The position numbers were made by a program, and so were the translations under genes. The notes beneath the pieces were generated by a model. That model made no database searches and was not told where the DNA came from. It worked only from the letters and a program-made list of their open reading frames with translations. Positions 1 to 6,160 of a DNA stretch of 8,965 nt are shown piece by piece. The DNA comes from JAHIEZ01 sp964598275 (GTDB taxonomy: Bacteria > Patescibacteriota > Microgenomatia > UBA12405): contig CAZRAZ010000029.1 of NCBI GenBank assembly GCA_964598275.1, forward strand, positions 1 through 8,965. Reading direction: 5' to 3'. Within the stretch, counting starts at the first letter, position 1. Every line of letters begins with the position of its first letter.

Positions 1-1987
1 GTGCATTGGTCGGTCTAACCGTATTGCCTGTTACCGGCGTGTTGGTTAACACTGGTGTGTTTACCGCGCAAACACAGTTCTCTTTGTCGGGACAACTTGA
101 CTTTCGACATCTATTGCTCGTCCCCGTCCAGGTGCAGGTGTTTCCTCCCAAGCACAAAACATTTGTCCCATTACACGGATCATTACAAGCGCGATATTCT
201 ACTGCCGCCGTCGTCGGCGTTAAAAAGGCAATTTTGATATCTGTAGGTATAGCAGTTGGTCTTTGAGTAGGAGTTGGAGTGACCATTATTGTTGGGTTTG
301 AAAGAATAATCCCGTTGCTATCAGCATAACCGGCTACTGCGTAAAAAGAAGGTTTTAAAGTTTCCCCCTCATTTAAGGTTCTTCGTAAACCAAAAAGACG
401 GCATTCCGCGTCATTTTTAACATCATCTCTCATCTGATAGATTAATGCTCCCGAAGCATGTTTGTCTATTGTCTGCCAAAAGCGGCGTAAAACAGCACCT
501 CTGCTTTCAGGAGGATTATCGCTTTGCTCTTTCGGCGCCCCAAGGCACTCGTTTCCCCTCTCTTCAGGAACACTGGTTTCCAAAACGATTACCGGTTTAC
601 CGTAACGGAAGCGTAAAAAATCCAAAATATCCGGCAGCAGGTTAATTTCAGATTCGCTTTTCCAATTGGGGTATAAACTAGTGGCCAGCAAATCAATATT
701 ATTTTTAATTTTGTCAAAAAAAGTTATTGACCGGTAATACCAAAGCGAGACTGGGTAATTGCCCGCATGGGCCATAATTAAAGTCGAAGCATCTTGATTT
801 TTGATTGCCTGTCTGGCCGCTCCTAAAGCACTGTTAAAAGCATCTAAATAAGCATTAGAATTTAAGTAAGTTGGTGGCGGGTCTTGATAAAGACCCTTGG
901 TTCTACATTCTCCCAACAGATTGCTAAAACACCACTGTTCATTTTCGTTCCAAACGCTCCAAGCATATATTTTTTCCTTCCAACGACTAGCTAACAAAGT
1001 GAAATATTTTTGAACATACTCGTTGTATTTACTTTGGTCAAAAGAACAATCCGCAATTTTAGCGGCTGTCGGACAAATAAATCGATAGTGATCCCAAGGA
1101 GAAGTGGTGAATATTATTTTAAAGTTTTTACTTAAAGCATGGTCGATTGCCTGATCAACATTTTCAATATTACTCTTTAATAATTTTAAATTGCCTTCCG
1201 AATCATAACCTAGATCAAGTAAATACCACCCTTGAACCGCAAGACGCACCAGTCTGATTTTACTTGAATTGGCGGCTAAAGCATCAATGTCTTTTTTAAA
1301 AGCTTCCAGATTTTTATCGGCTGTTTCAGTCTTGTTGAAACTGTTTAGATGAGTTACTACCCCAAAAGCGGTCCCGTCAGGGAGCGAATAATTGCTGATG
1401 GCTGTAAATTTTGCTCGATTGTGCAAAAAATGCATATTTCCCTGCTGAGCATCTCTCCAGCCTTCCGTATTCCCCGCCCAGCAGGGATTGATATTATTTA
1501 GCGGGGTTGACCAAAAATAAATTGCATGCATAAAACAGTACCCGGGAATCCAGTCCGATTTCGTCCAGGACAGAGTTTTAGTTTCTCCGGCATTAAGGGA
1601 TATATTGCTCCAGGTTTTGCCCCCGATTTGCGTAATCGACCCGCAGTTTTCACCCAAACCCACCTTGTCACACTCAAGCCGATCCTCCACCCCGTTGCAG
1701 TTCCGATCATGCCAAACCTCATCAACTACGTTTACGGTCTTAGCAGTAGTGGCGCTATTTTTAACCGTCACCTGGAAAGTGTTTTCTTCTCTGAATTCAA
1801 CCGTGTTTTTCGCATTGGCCACACTGATTTCTCCCTGTCCGTCGCAAGCGCCGGCCGCCCGAGGGTTAACTGCCAAGCTTGGCTGTTTTAAAATCAGAAA
1901 GAAGAATAAAGGCAAAGAAAGCATTATAAAAGCAATTGATATCTTGGCATACAAGAGAACAATTAACTTTCTCCAGTGTTTGGACAT
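1..1987 (-). CDS. Secreted clan GH-A-like glycoside hydrolase with Ig-like region and Cys-rich C-terminal module (3' end outside window)
   Basis: Reading the minus strand from ATG at 1987 gives 662 uninterrupted codons to base 2 with no stop, so the gene continues past the left edge. Residues 1-40 are a basic start plus a long hydrophobic stretch (IAFIMLSLPLFFFLIL), a signal peptide or anchor. Residues about 45-165 look like an Ig-type beta-sandwich with six cysteines. Residues about 205-555 resemble a TIM-barrel hydrolase: YAWSVWNENE holds the Asn-Glu acid/base (E348) typical of clan GH-A, and KPVIVLETSVPEE gives a candidate nucleophile, E470, 122 residues later. A PTPTQRPTAIPT linker (570-582) leads to an eight-cysteine module (601-640), then another Thr/Pro linker. 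I infer an extracellular or surface-bound polysaccharide-cleaving enzyme; exact family and substrate cannot be told by eye. The ATG was chosen because a promoter ends 7 bases before it and no ribosome site is visible. Confidence 0.85.
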   Translation of the reverse strand, partial: MSKHWRKLIVLLYAKISIAFIMLSLPLFFFLILKQPSLAVNPRAAGACDGQGEISVANAKNTVEFREENTFQVTVKNSATTAKTVNVVDEVWHDRNCNGVEDRLECDKVGLGENCGSITQIGGKTWSNISLNAGETKTLSWTKSDWIPGYCFMHAIYFWSTPLNNINPCWAGNTEGWRDAQQGNMHFLHNRAKFTAISNYSLPDGTAFGVVTHLNSFNKTETADKNLEAFKKDIDALAANSSKIRLVRLAVQGWYLLDLGYDSEGNLKLLKSNIENVDQAIDHALSKNFKIIFTTSPWDHYRFICPTAAKIADCSFDQSKYNEYVQKYFTLLASRWKEKIYAWSVWNENEQWCFSNLLGECRTKGLYQDPPPTYLNSNAYLDAFNSALGAARQAIKNQDASTLIMAHAGNYPVSLWYYRSITFFDKIKNNIDLLATSLYPNWKSESEINLLPDILDFLRFRYGKPVIVLETSVPEERGNECLGAPKEQSDNPPESRGAVLRRFWQTIDKHASGALIYQMRDDVKNDAECRLFGLRRTLNEGETLKPSFYAVAGYADSNGIILSNPTIMVTPTPTQRPTAIPTDIKIAFLTPTTAAVEYRACNDPCNGTNVLCLGGNTCTWTGTSNRCRKSSCPDKENCVCAVNTPVLTNTPVTGNTVRPTNA

Positions 1988-1994
1988 TAAACTA

Positions 1995-2023
1995 ATTGTA
2001 GAGAAAAAGGGAGTTTGTTTCAA
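1995..2023 (-). promoter_or_regulatory. Promoter of the glycoside hydrolase gene
   Basis: On the minus strand TTGAAA (2018-2023) and TACAAT (1995-2000) are separated by exactly 17 bases; each hexamer matches consensus at five of six positions. The -10 box ends 7 bases before the ATG at 1987, so transcription should start at or within a base or two of the start codon. This predicts a leaderless mRNA, in keeping with the absence of a Shine-Dalgarno sequence. Confidence 0.65.
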
Positions 2024-2046
2024 ATATGTATCGTAACTTATTCAAA

Positions 2047-2336
2047 TTATCTTAATTCGTAGATAATCGAAACTTGTCTGGATATTTCAATCTGAGACAA
2101 AGAGGCATCTATGCTTGTGTTGTCTGTTTGGCCGGAAACAGCCCTCGCTTCTCCGACTTCCCCGGTCGCGATCGAAACCATTTTGCCGACTCTTTTCCGG
2201 TGCCGACAACAGTCACCAAAGCCGGTTTGTTAAAATAACTTTGGTATGCAAACCACCCGGCGACCATTACTGCCAAGATAACCAAAACGGTTTTTTGTCT
2301 GATCAACACTAATCCAAAAACCAACACCACCAACAT
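2047..2336 (-). pseudogene. Frameshifted, shortened SIMPL-domain (DUF541-like) protein relic
   Basis: The first frame (from ATG at 2336) gives a hydrophobic segment (VLVILAVMVAGWFAYQSYF) followed by NKPALVTVVGTGKESAK, which resembles the membrane anchor and first strand of SIMPL proteins, usually followed by a Pro-Asp/Glu and another strand. Here the frame then becomes low-quality Arg/Lys/Gly sequence and stops near 2109. In another frame the missing strand appears at once, from 2181: MVSIATGEVGEARAVSGQTD, ending at a TAA at 2047. One base (or seven, counting a missing two-residue piece) lost around 2181-2185 explains this. The second part is only 44 residues, so a full SIMPL domain of roughly 200 residues is not present; an internal deletion is also likely. 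The family call is from motif memory only. Confidence 0.45.
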
Positions 2337-2385
2337 AAATTATAGACAAATACACATTACGATTTTTTATCCTCATACACAGATG

Positions 2386-2538
2386 CTAATGAAACGCACT
2401 GCTTATGTCAATTTTTACAAGTTTATCCCAACCCTTTTCATTACTAATCTTAACATCCCCCAAAGGCCCTCCCCAATCATCAATCTCTACTCTGCCATCA
2501 CAGTCAAAATCTCCCAGCCATAAATTGAAACTTAACAT
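2386..2538 (-). CDS. 50-residue ORF with an EF-hand/dockerin-like calcium loop, possibly a gene fragment
   Basis: The frame runs from ATG 2538 to TAG 2386. Residues 10-21 (DFDCDGRVEIDD) fit the 12-residue calcium loop DxDxDGxVxxxD found in EF-hands and type I dockerin repeats: Asp at loop positions 1, 3, 5 and 12, Gly at 6, Val at 8. A Trp/Gly-rich stretch follows. A plausible ribosome site, GGAGAG (2544-2549), lies five bases before the ATG, and a TAA directly precedes the ATG in frame. A dockerin normally carries two such loops at the end of a large secreted protein; here there is one loop and no signal peptide. It may be the leftover end of a lost secreted protein, or a small independent peptide. 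Confidence 0.4.
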   Translation of the reverse strand: MLSFNLWLGDFDCDGRVEIDDWGGPLGDVKISNEKGWDKLVKIDISSAFH

Positions 2539-2619
2539 TTAATCTCTCCGATCTTAATTCAACTATTCTATACTTTCAAGCCTACAACCTAAATCAGCCC
2601 CTCTTACCAATCCCTATTT

Positions 2620-2865
2620 CTATCTTAATCCAAAACCTCGATAAGCCAAAACTATAAGTGGATCAGGTAAACCCGTGTTATTGACCATCTTTCTTAATAA
2701 ACGACCCATTTGCTGGCTTCTCACATCCCAACGACCAAACTGGTGTGAAAGAGGAATTCTTCGAGCTAATTCCCCAATTTTTCTATATGCCCCTCTTTGG
2801 GCATCCGTCAAGCCAAAAACTTCTTGGACACCTATTGGTCCTCCAAATCCTCTTATTTCTACCAT
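2620..2865 (-). CDS. 81-residue orphan protein, unknown function
   Basis: ATG at 2865, TAG at 2620. The product is basic, with about a dozen arginines, no signal peptide and no membrane segment. It begins MVEIRGFGGPIGVQEVFGL and ends in PLIVLAYRGFGLR; the middle (AQRGAYRKIGELARRI) is probably helical. I recognise no family. Support for it being a gene comes mainly from its start: a perfect TATAAT lies eight bases before the ATG, the same layout as at the large genes here. Its neighbours on both sides are relics, so it could itself be a surviving fragment or a chance frame. Confidence 0.4.
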   Translation of the reverse strand: MVEIRGFGGPIGVQEVFGLTDAQRGAYRKIGELARRIPLSHQFGRWDVRSQQMGRLLRKMVNNTGLPDPLIVLAYRGFGLR

Positions 2866-2873
2866 GGTTTGCT

Positions 2874-2901
2874 ATTATAAAACAATATGTCAAAAATTCA
2901 A
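2874..2901 (-). promoter_or_regulatory. Candidate promoter of the 81-residue ORF
   Basis: TATAAT at 2874-2879 on the minus strand, with TTGAAT (2896-2901) 16 bases upstream. The -10 ends eight bases before ATG 2865. A TTGACA also occurs at 2887-2892 but is only eight bases from the -10, too close to act as its -35. Confidence 0.45.
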
Positions 2902-2924
2902 AAAGCTCTTATCGCCCGCGGAGG

Positions 2925-3011
2925 TTATTCCACCCGCTTATTTGCTCTTGAGGCCAGAAGAATAGCTATTTGATCCCTCTCCCGGGCTTTAATTTTCTTG
3001 ATTTTCCTCAT
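2925..3011 (-). pseudogene. Possible N-terminal fragment of an IS30-type transposase
   Basis: ATG 3011 to TAA 2925 gives 28 residues. The part KIKARERDQIAILLASRAN resembles the start of the first helix-turn-helix of IS30-family transposases, which commonly read like 'Leu-Thr-x-x-Glu-Arg-Asp-x-Ile-Ala'. The recognition helix and the whole DDE catalytic region are missing, and I found no continuation in the other two frames nearby. The match is short and from memory, so chance is a real alternative. Its position 47 bases beyond the manC relic makes it worth noting. Confidence 0.25.
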
Positions 3012-3058
3012 CCCTGACTTTACTTCAGACGATCGGATTCGTTTTAGAACTAACAAGT

Positions 3059-3133
3059 CTATAGCAATTCCTTTCTCTCTTTTTCCTTCAACCAATCCAC
3101 CACCTGCCCTACCTTATTCCCTTCCTCTTTTTG
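3059..3133 (-). pseudogene. Relic of a second manC: last 25 codons only
   Basis: This 75-base stretch is a diverged copy of the end of the intact manC (5005-5079). Read in the manC frame it gives QKEEGNKVGQ followed by VVDWLKEKERKELL and a TAG; 22 of 24 residues match the intact protein. At base level 64 of 70 positions agree across 3063-3132. Nearly all differences fall in third codon positions (for example TTG/TTA, GTG/GTA, CTA/CTG), and the stop is TAG rather than TGA. Similarity ends abruptly upstream, where the transglutaminase gene takes over. The pattern says this tail belonged to a working manC for some time before being cut down. Confidence 0.8.
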
Positions 3134-4947
3134 TGAAATATTACTAACAAAAGAAATTTGATCAGCCTAATGAGCAGTTTGAAAAAGAGAAATATAACGA
3201 GACAGAAAATAAGGAAACCGACTAAAAAAACCAGGAAATGGTTTTGAATAGCAATAACAACATCGGGTGAAGATAGAATAATCGGTGCAAGAATTATCCA
3301 TTGGCTAAAGGTGACATCCTCAAGCTGTAAATCATAATTGGATTGGGTATTAAATAAACCGACAGGCAATATTCTTTTAACTTTTTTTTCAAACCAAGGA
3401 TATTGGTTTGTATAATCTTTAGAGGGAACAATTTTATAATCAAATTTAACTTGATCATAAATGGATTGGGGCATACCAGGATCCGCTATATTAAAAAGAA
3501 AACTGTTAATTTCATAACTAAAAGGAATATGCTCAACGTCATCAAAAATATAGGTGCGGCCGCTTTCACCCCAAGTAGGATCGACAAAAATAAACTTGTT
3601 CTCCGGCAGATTTACTTTAACCCAAGAATGCCAGGGAAGACCATCGGTTGGGTTTACTAAGTCAACCGCACCAAAAACCAGCTGGGCGGGAATGCCTTGA
3701 GCCCGCAGGAGTGAGGCCATAAGTATGGAATAATCGCCACAAATGCCACTGCCTTTTTGCAGTGTTTCAGCGGCAGATTGATATAATGGTTTTTGATCGG
3801 CAAAAACTTGATGCATTTTAGAATAGTCATAATCTATCCGGCTGACAACATAATCGTAGGTAGTCTCAATAATTTGGGAGATTTTTTGACTTTCAGAACT
3901 AAGTTCTTGAGCGACTGAAACAATCAGGGGATTATTTTGGTCAAAAAGAGGATCGTCAGGATATAGGTCAAAAAGCCAATCAGGATAATCAGCCAGAGTG
4001 GAATTGAAATATACATTGGCCAAACTTTCGGTATTTTCCGGAGTCAAAGGCCAAAAATGAAATTGACCGGAAATTTCGACTCTTTGGTCCTTAGCAGCAG
4101 GAACTAATAATACGACCTTTTGGATTCCGGTAACAGGATCATCAATCCGGGCGTAAAGGGGATGGGAATGGTAAGAAATAAAAGTTTGAAGATTACTTGT
4201 TGGTAAACTGACAAGAACAGGAATCCGGGCAAAAAGACTGAAAGGGAATTTTATATCGTAAACAGCCGGAATATCGAGGCTGATGTTAAAGTCAAAAGCC
4301 TGTCTGCTGCCAAATTGAAGCCAAAGATAGCGTTTTTTTTGAAAAAAAGTAGCCAAGTCTTGTGCAGAAAAATAGTATTTGGTGCCGGAAGAAACAGTCT
4401 CCGTACCGGAAGGTTTTAAGGAAGAAAACATCAGATCATTATCTGAAAAATCGCCTGAGGCATGAAGCCAAACTTGAGTTTGAAAAACTAATGGAGCCTT
4501 GATGTTTTTAAGATAGTTTTCGTAAAGATAAAAATTAACCACCTGCCCTCTTTCCTTAAAATATGGAGCGCCTGAATAATAGAGATTAATTTTTTCGGTT
4601 TCGGGGAAAATGTCAATGGCTAAATCGGTATTATAAGTAGATTTATTTATCGAAAAGGACAGAACTTGACCATTTTGATCCTCAACCACAATAGTTTCCA
4701 CAAGATGTTCTGGAAAAAAATGAAGGTGTAATTGGTTGTTGGCAAAACGGTTAAGATAATTTTTAACAACAGGCGAAAGAGTGAGAGTACGTTCTACCCG
4801 AAAGTTACGACGGAAATCAGGGGGAGAGAGATCAAGAAAAAAATTGACATCATCAGGAATAATCAGGCTTGATATAGCCAGAACTTTTGAGGCATTGAAG
4901 AAAAATAGAAAAGTAATTACCAAAAACAATACTTTAATTTTCTTCAT
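3109..4947 (-). CDS. Secreted, C-terminally anchored transglutaminase-like cysteine protein
   Basis: From ATG 4947 the product has 612 residues. Residues 1-25 are a clear signal peptide (MKKIKVLFLVITFLFFF, then AS-KVLA). A long beta-rich region of about 330 residues follows, which I do not recognise. The transglutaminase-like core (about 345-475) shows the full Cys-His-Asp triad: GSGICGDYS (C403), PWHSWVKV (H440) and FVDPTWG (D456). Residues about 565-602 contain one or two hydrophobic helices, then a basic tail KKRKGIR, so the enzyme domain should face outside with the tail inside. Such domains in bacteria act as peptidases or amide-crosslinking enzymes; the substrate here is unknown. A TTG at 4962 would add five residues, but it lies at the edge of the -10 box, so the ATG is preferred. 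The last seven codons and stop lie inside the manC relic, read in another frame. Confidence 0.85.
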   Translation of the reverse strand: MKKIKVLFLVITFLFFFNASKVLAISSLIIPDDVNFFLDLSPPDFRRNFRVERTLTLSPVVKNYLNRFANNQLHLHFFPEHLVETIVVEDQNGQVLSFSINKSTYNTDLAIDIFPETEKINLYYSGAPYFKERGQVVNFYLYENYLKNIKAPLVFQTQVWLHASGDFSDNDLMFSSLKPSGTETVSSGTKYYFSAQDLATFFQKKRYLWLQFGSRQAFDFNISLDIPAVYDIKFPFSLFARIPVLVSLPTSNLQTFISYHSHPLYARIDDPVTGIQKVVLLVPAAKDQRVEISGQFHFWPLTPENTESLANVYFNSTLADYPDWLFDLYPDDPLFDQNNPLIVSVAQELSSESQKISQIIETTYDYVVSRIDYDYSKMHQVFADQKPLYQSAAETLQKGSGICGDYSILMASLLRAQGIPAQLVFGAVDLVNPTDGLPWHSWVKVNLPENKFIFVDPTWGESGRTYIFDDVEHIPFSYEINSFLFNIADPGMPQSIYDQVKFDYKIVPSKDYTNQYPWFEKKVKRILPVGLFNTQSNYDLQLEDVTFSQWIILAPIILSSPDVVIAIQNHFLVFLVGFLIFCLVIFLFFKLLIRLIKFLLLVIFHKKRKGIR

Positions 4948-4952
4948 AAAAA

Positions 4953-4981
4953 AGTATAGCAAAAACTCTTAATTCTGCCAA
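4953..4981 (-). promoter_or_regulatory. Strong promoter of the transglutaminase-like gene
   Basis: TTGGCA (4976-4981), a 17-base spacer and TATACT (4953-4958) preceded by TG (extended -10) give a near-consensus sigma-70-type promoter on the minus strand. Only five T residues separate the -10 from ATG 4947, so the mRNA should begin essentially at the start codon. It lies in the 57-base gap after the manC stop, so this gene need not depend on manC transcription. Confidence 0.7.
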
Positions 4982-5004
4982 AACAAATAATCTATTCTAT
5001 TGTT

Positions 5005-5079
5005 TCACAGCAATTCCTTTCTCTCTTTTTCCTTTAACCAATCTACCACCTGCCCCACCTTATTTCCCTCCCCTTTTTT
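5005..5079 (-). repeat. Intact-gene copy of the manC 3'-end direct repeat
   Basis: The partner of the relic at 3059-3133, in the same orientation and offset by 1946 bases. Together the two copies flank the transglutaminase-like gene and its promoter. Sequence beyond the stop codons of the two copies does not match, and similarity also ends at about the 25th codon from the end. Confidence 0.8.
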
Positions 5080-6090
5080 CATCACCAATAAAGCATCATC
5101 AGTCTCTACCACCATCAAATCTGAAACTCCGATTGTCGCCACAAACTTTTTTGATCGCACAAAATTTCCCCCTCCCTCAATTTCCAAAACCTCTGTCTGG
5201 TCTTTGGAATTTGGAATTTGTTTGGAATACTTGGAATTTGGTAATTGGTCATTCCCTTGGAATTCCGCCACACTTTCCCAAGTCCCAAAATCTACCCATT
5301 TGAAAGGCAATTCCACTACCAACGCCCTTCCATTCCTAAACATCGAAACCGTTACCTCCTCTATTGCCCCCGCCGGCATTTTGGCATATTCAGTCACTAC
5401 CTCTCCGTTTTTGGCAATTGCTACTGACGGACCATACCACTCCGGCTTGTACTGCTTATACATCAACAATAAATTATTCGGTGTCATCGTTGTATGGTTA
5501 GTATGTAACAACAACTTGTCTGTGCCTAAATACTGCTTGATTTTTTCCTCTTCCGTCCTGGCAATATAATCCGCTACCTCATAAATCTTGACGTTTCCCT
5601 TGTCTAGCACCAGCTTCCCCTTAACCAAATAATCCACTCCTCCCACAATCCTGGTCGGACTAAATCCTCCCGTAATATACTTATCCCCCGTCAACGCTAA
5701 TTTCTCCACCTCCGCTATCATTTCCAAAAACTTTTCTGCCGGCTCTCTTAACACATCTGCCTGAATCAACATAAACGGCTCATCACCATAACCTCTTTTT
5801 ATCAACTGGGCCGCCGCAAACCCTGTCGCCGGCCCATGATTTCTCATCTCCGGTTCAATAAATACGTTATCTTCAACGATTTCCGGTACCTGTTTTTTTG
5901 CTATTTCCGCTTGTACAGCATTAGTCTGTAAAAAGATGTCCTCCGGCTTAAATTTCTTTCTTAAACTTTCCCAATTAGACTGAAACAAAGACTTATTATT
6001 TAACAATGGCAAAAAATGCTTTGGGCTACTTGCTCTAGACAACGGCCACATCTTACTCCCCACTCCTCCACAAATTATTACCAGTTTCAT
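5005..6090 (-). CDS. manC: Mannose-1-phosphate guanylyltransferase, single-domain
   Basis: The predicted reaction is mannose-1-phosphate + GTP to GDP-mannose + diphosphate, in the cytoplasm, supplying mannose for surface glycans. The 361 residues carry the sugar-nucleotidyltransferase signature GGVGSKMWPLSRASSPKHF (8-26), IEPEMRNHGPATG (78-90, the 'EPxxRNTAP' motif), LIQADV (109-113, metal-binding Asp112), FKWVDFGTW (263-271) and VVETDDALLV (327-336). There is no C-terminal cupin (phosphomannose isomerase) domain, so it is the short form. Departures from the usual pattern: Lys13 where Arg is standard, AD-V instead of ADH, and IVGGVDYL where most have PETGYGYI; specificity for mannose is therefore likely but not certain. 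A repeat-derived insert sits at about residues 280-300. ATG 6090 is supported by GGAGGAG five bases upstream. Its last 25 codons recur downstream of the neighbouring gene. Confidence 0.8.
   Translation of the reverse strand: MKLVIICGGVGSKMWPLSRASSPKHFLPLLNNKSLFQSNWESLRKKFKPEDIFLQTNAVQAEIAKKQVPEIVEDNVFIEPEMRNHGPATGFAAAQLIKRGYGDEPFMLIQADVLREPAEKFLEMIAEVEKLALTGDKYITGGFSPTRIVGGVDYLVKGKLVLDKGNVKIYEVADYIARTEEEKIKQYLGTDKLLLHTNHTTMTPNNLLLMYKQYKPEWYGPSVAIAKNGEVVTEYAKMPAGAIEEVTVSMFRNGRALVVELPFKWVDFGTWESVAEFQGNDQLPNSKYSKQIPNSKDQTEVLEIEGGGNFVRSKKFVATIGVSDLMVVETDDALLVMKKGEGNKVGQVVDWLKEKERKELL
5204..5263. repeat. TTGGAAT short-repeat patch inside manC
   Basis: TTGGAAT occurs on the plus strand at 5204, 5211, 5222, 5231 and 5257, with a related GTAATTGG between the last two. 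On the coding strand this reads as repeated ATTCCAA units and encodes the low-complexity peptide PNSKYSKQIPNSKDQTE. It resembles the AATTCCAA-type repeats I associate with intergenic DNA of Patescibacteria, here kept in frame within a gene. Confidence 0.6.
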
Positions 6091-6095
6091 TTATT

Positions 6096-6102
6096 CTCCT
6101 CC
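6096..6102 (-). promoter_or_regulatory. Shine-Dalgarno site of manC
   Basis: GGAGGAG on the minus strand, five bases before ATG 6090. It is the only strong ribosome-binding site in front of a large gene in this window and fixes the manC start. Confidence 0.75.
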
Positions 6103-6123
6103 ATTAAATTTTAACCTTTCACT

Positions 6124-6129
6124 ATTATA
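6124..6129 (-). promoter_or_regulatory. Candidate -10 box of manC
   Basis: A perfect TATAAT on the minus strand, 33 bases before ATG 6090, which would give a leader of about 27 bases containing the Shine-Dalgarno site. No convincing -35 is seen at 16-18 bases upstream; that stretch is a purine-rich GAGGAGGAG run. Read-through from the upstream gene, which ends 31 bases earlier at 6161, is an alternative. Confidence 0.4.
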
Positions 6130-6160
6130 TCTTTTTTCTCCTCCTCACTCCTCTTCCAAT

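Larger units (their letters stand above)
2040..3058. other. Gene-poor stretch made of relics
   Basis: About 1 kb without a full-size gene on either strand. Read on the minus strand it contains, in order, the IS30-like fragment, the 81-residue ORF, the EF-hand ORF and the broken SIMPL relic. The parts between these (2389-2619 outside the small ORF, and 2339-2385) are AT-rich and show nothing I can name. No tRNA, clear hairpin terminator or CRISPR-like array was seen. Confidence 0.6.

Noticed and set aside
1498..2036. Several frames of 75-143 codons on both strands
   Set aside because: They are shadows of the minus-strand hydrolase gene, which reads through this entire stretch with a signal peptide and domain structure.
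2887..2973. 28-codon plus-strand ORF (MSKIQKALIARGG...)
   Set aside because: Very short, no proper -35 for the TATTAT in front of it, and it overlaps the promoter of the minus-strand 81-codon ORF and the possible transposase fragment.
4960..4962. TTG as start of the transglutaminase-like protein
   Set aside because: It overlaps the extended -10 element and adds only MLYFF before a standard signal peptide beginning MKKIK.
5204..5263. CRISPR array
   Set aside because: Units are seven bases with irregular spacing of 7-26 bases and lie inside a coding frame; there are no uniform repeats and spacers or cas genes.
5000..5569. 189-codon plus-strand frame
   Set aside because: Lies wholly opposite manC, whose motifs are clear; the peptide is Ser/Thr/Phe-rich as expected for the reverse strand of a purine-rich gene.
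6103..6160. Transcription terminator between the 601-residue gene and manC
   Set aside because: No stem-loop followed by a T-run could be found on the minus strand; only a GAGGAGGAG-type purine run is present.
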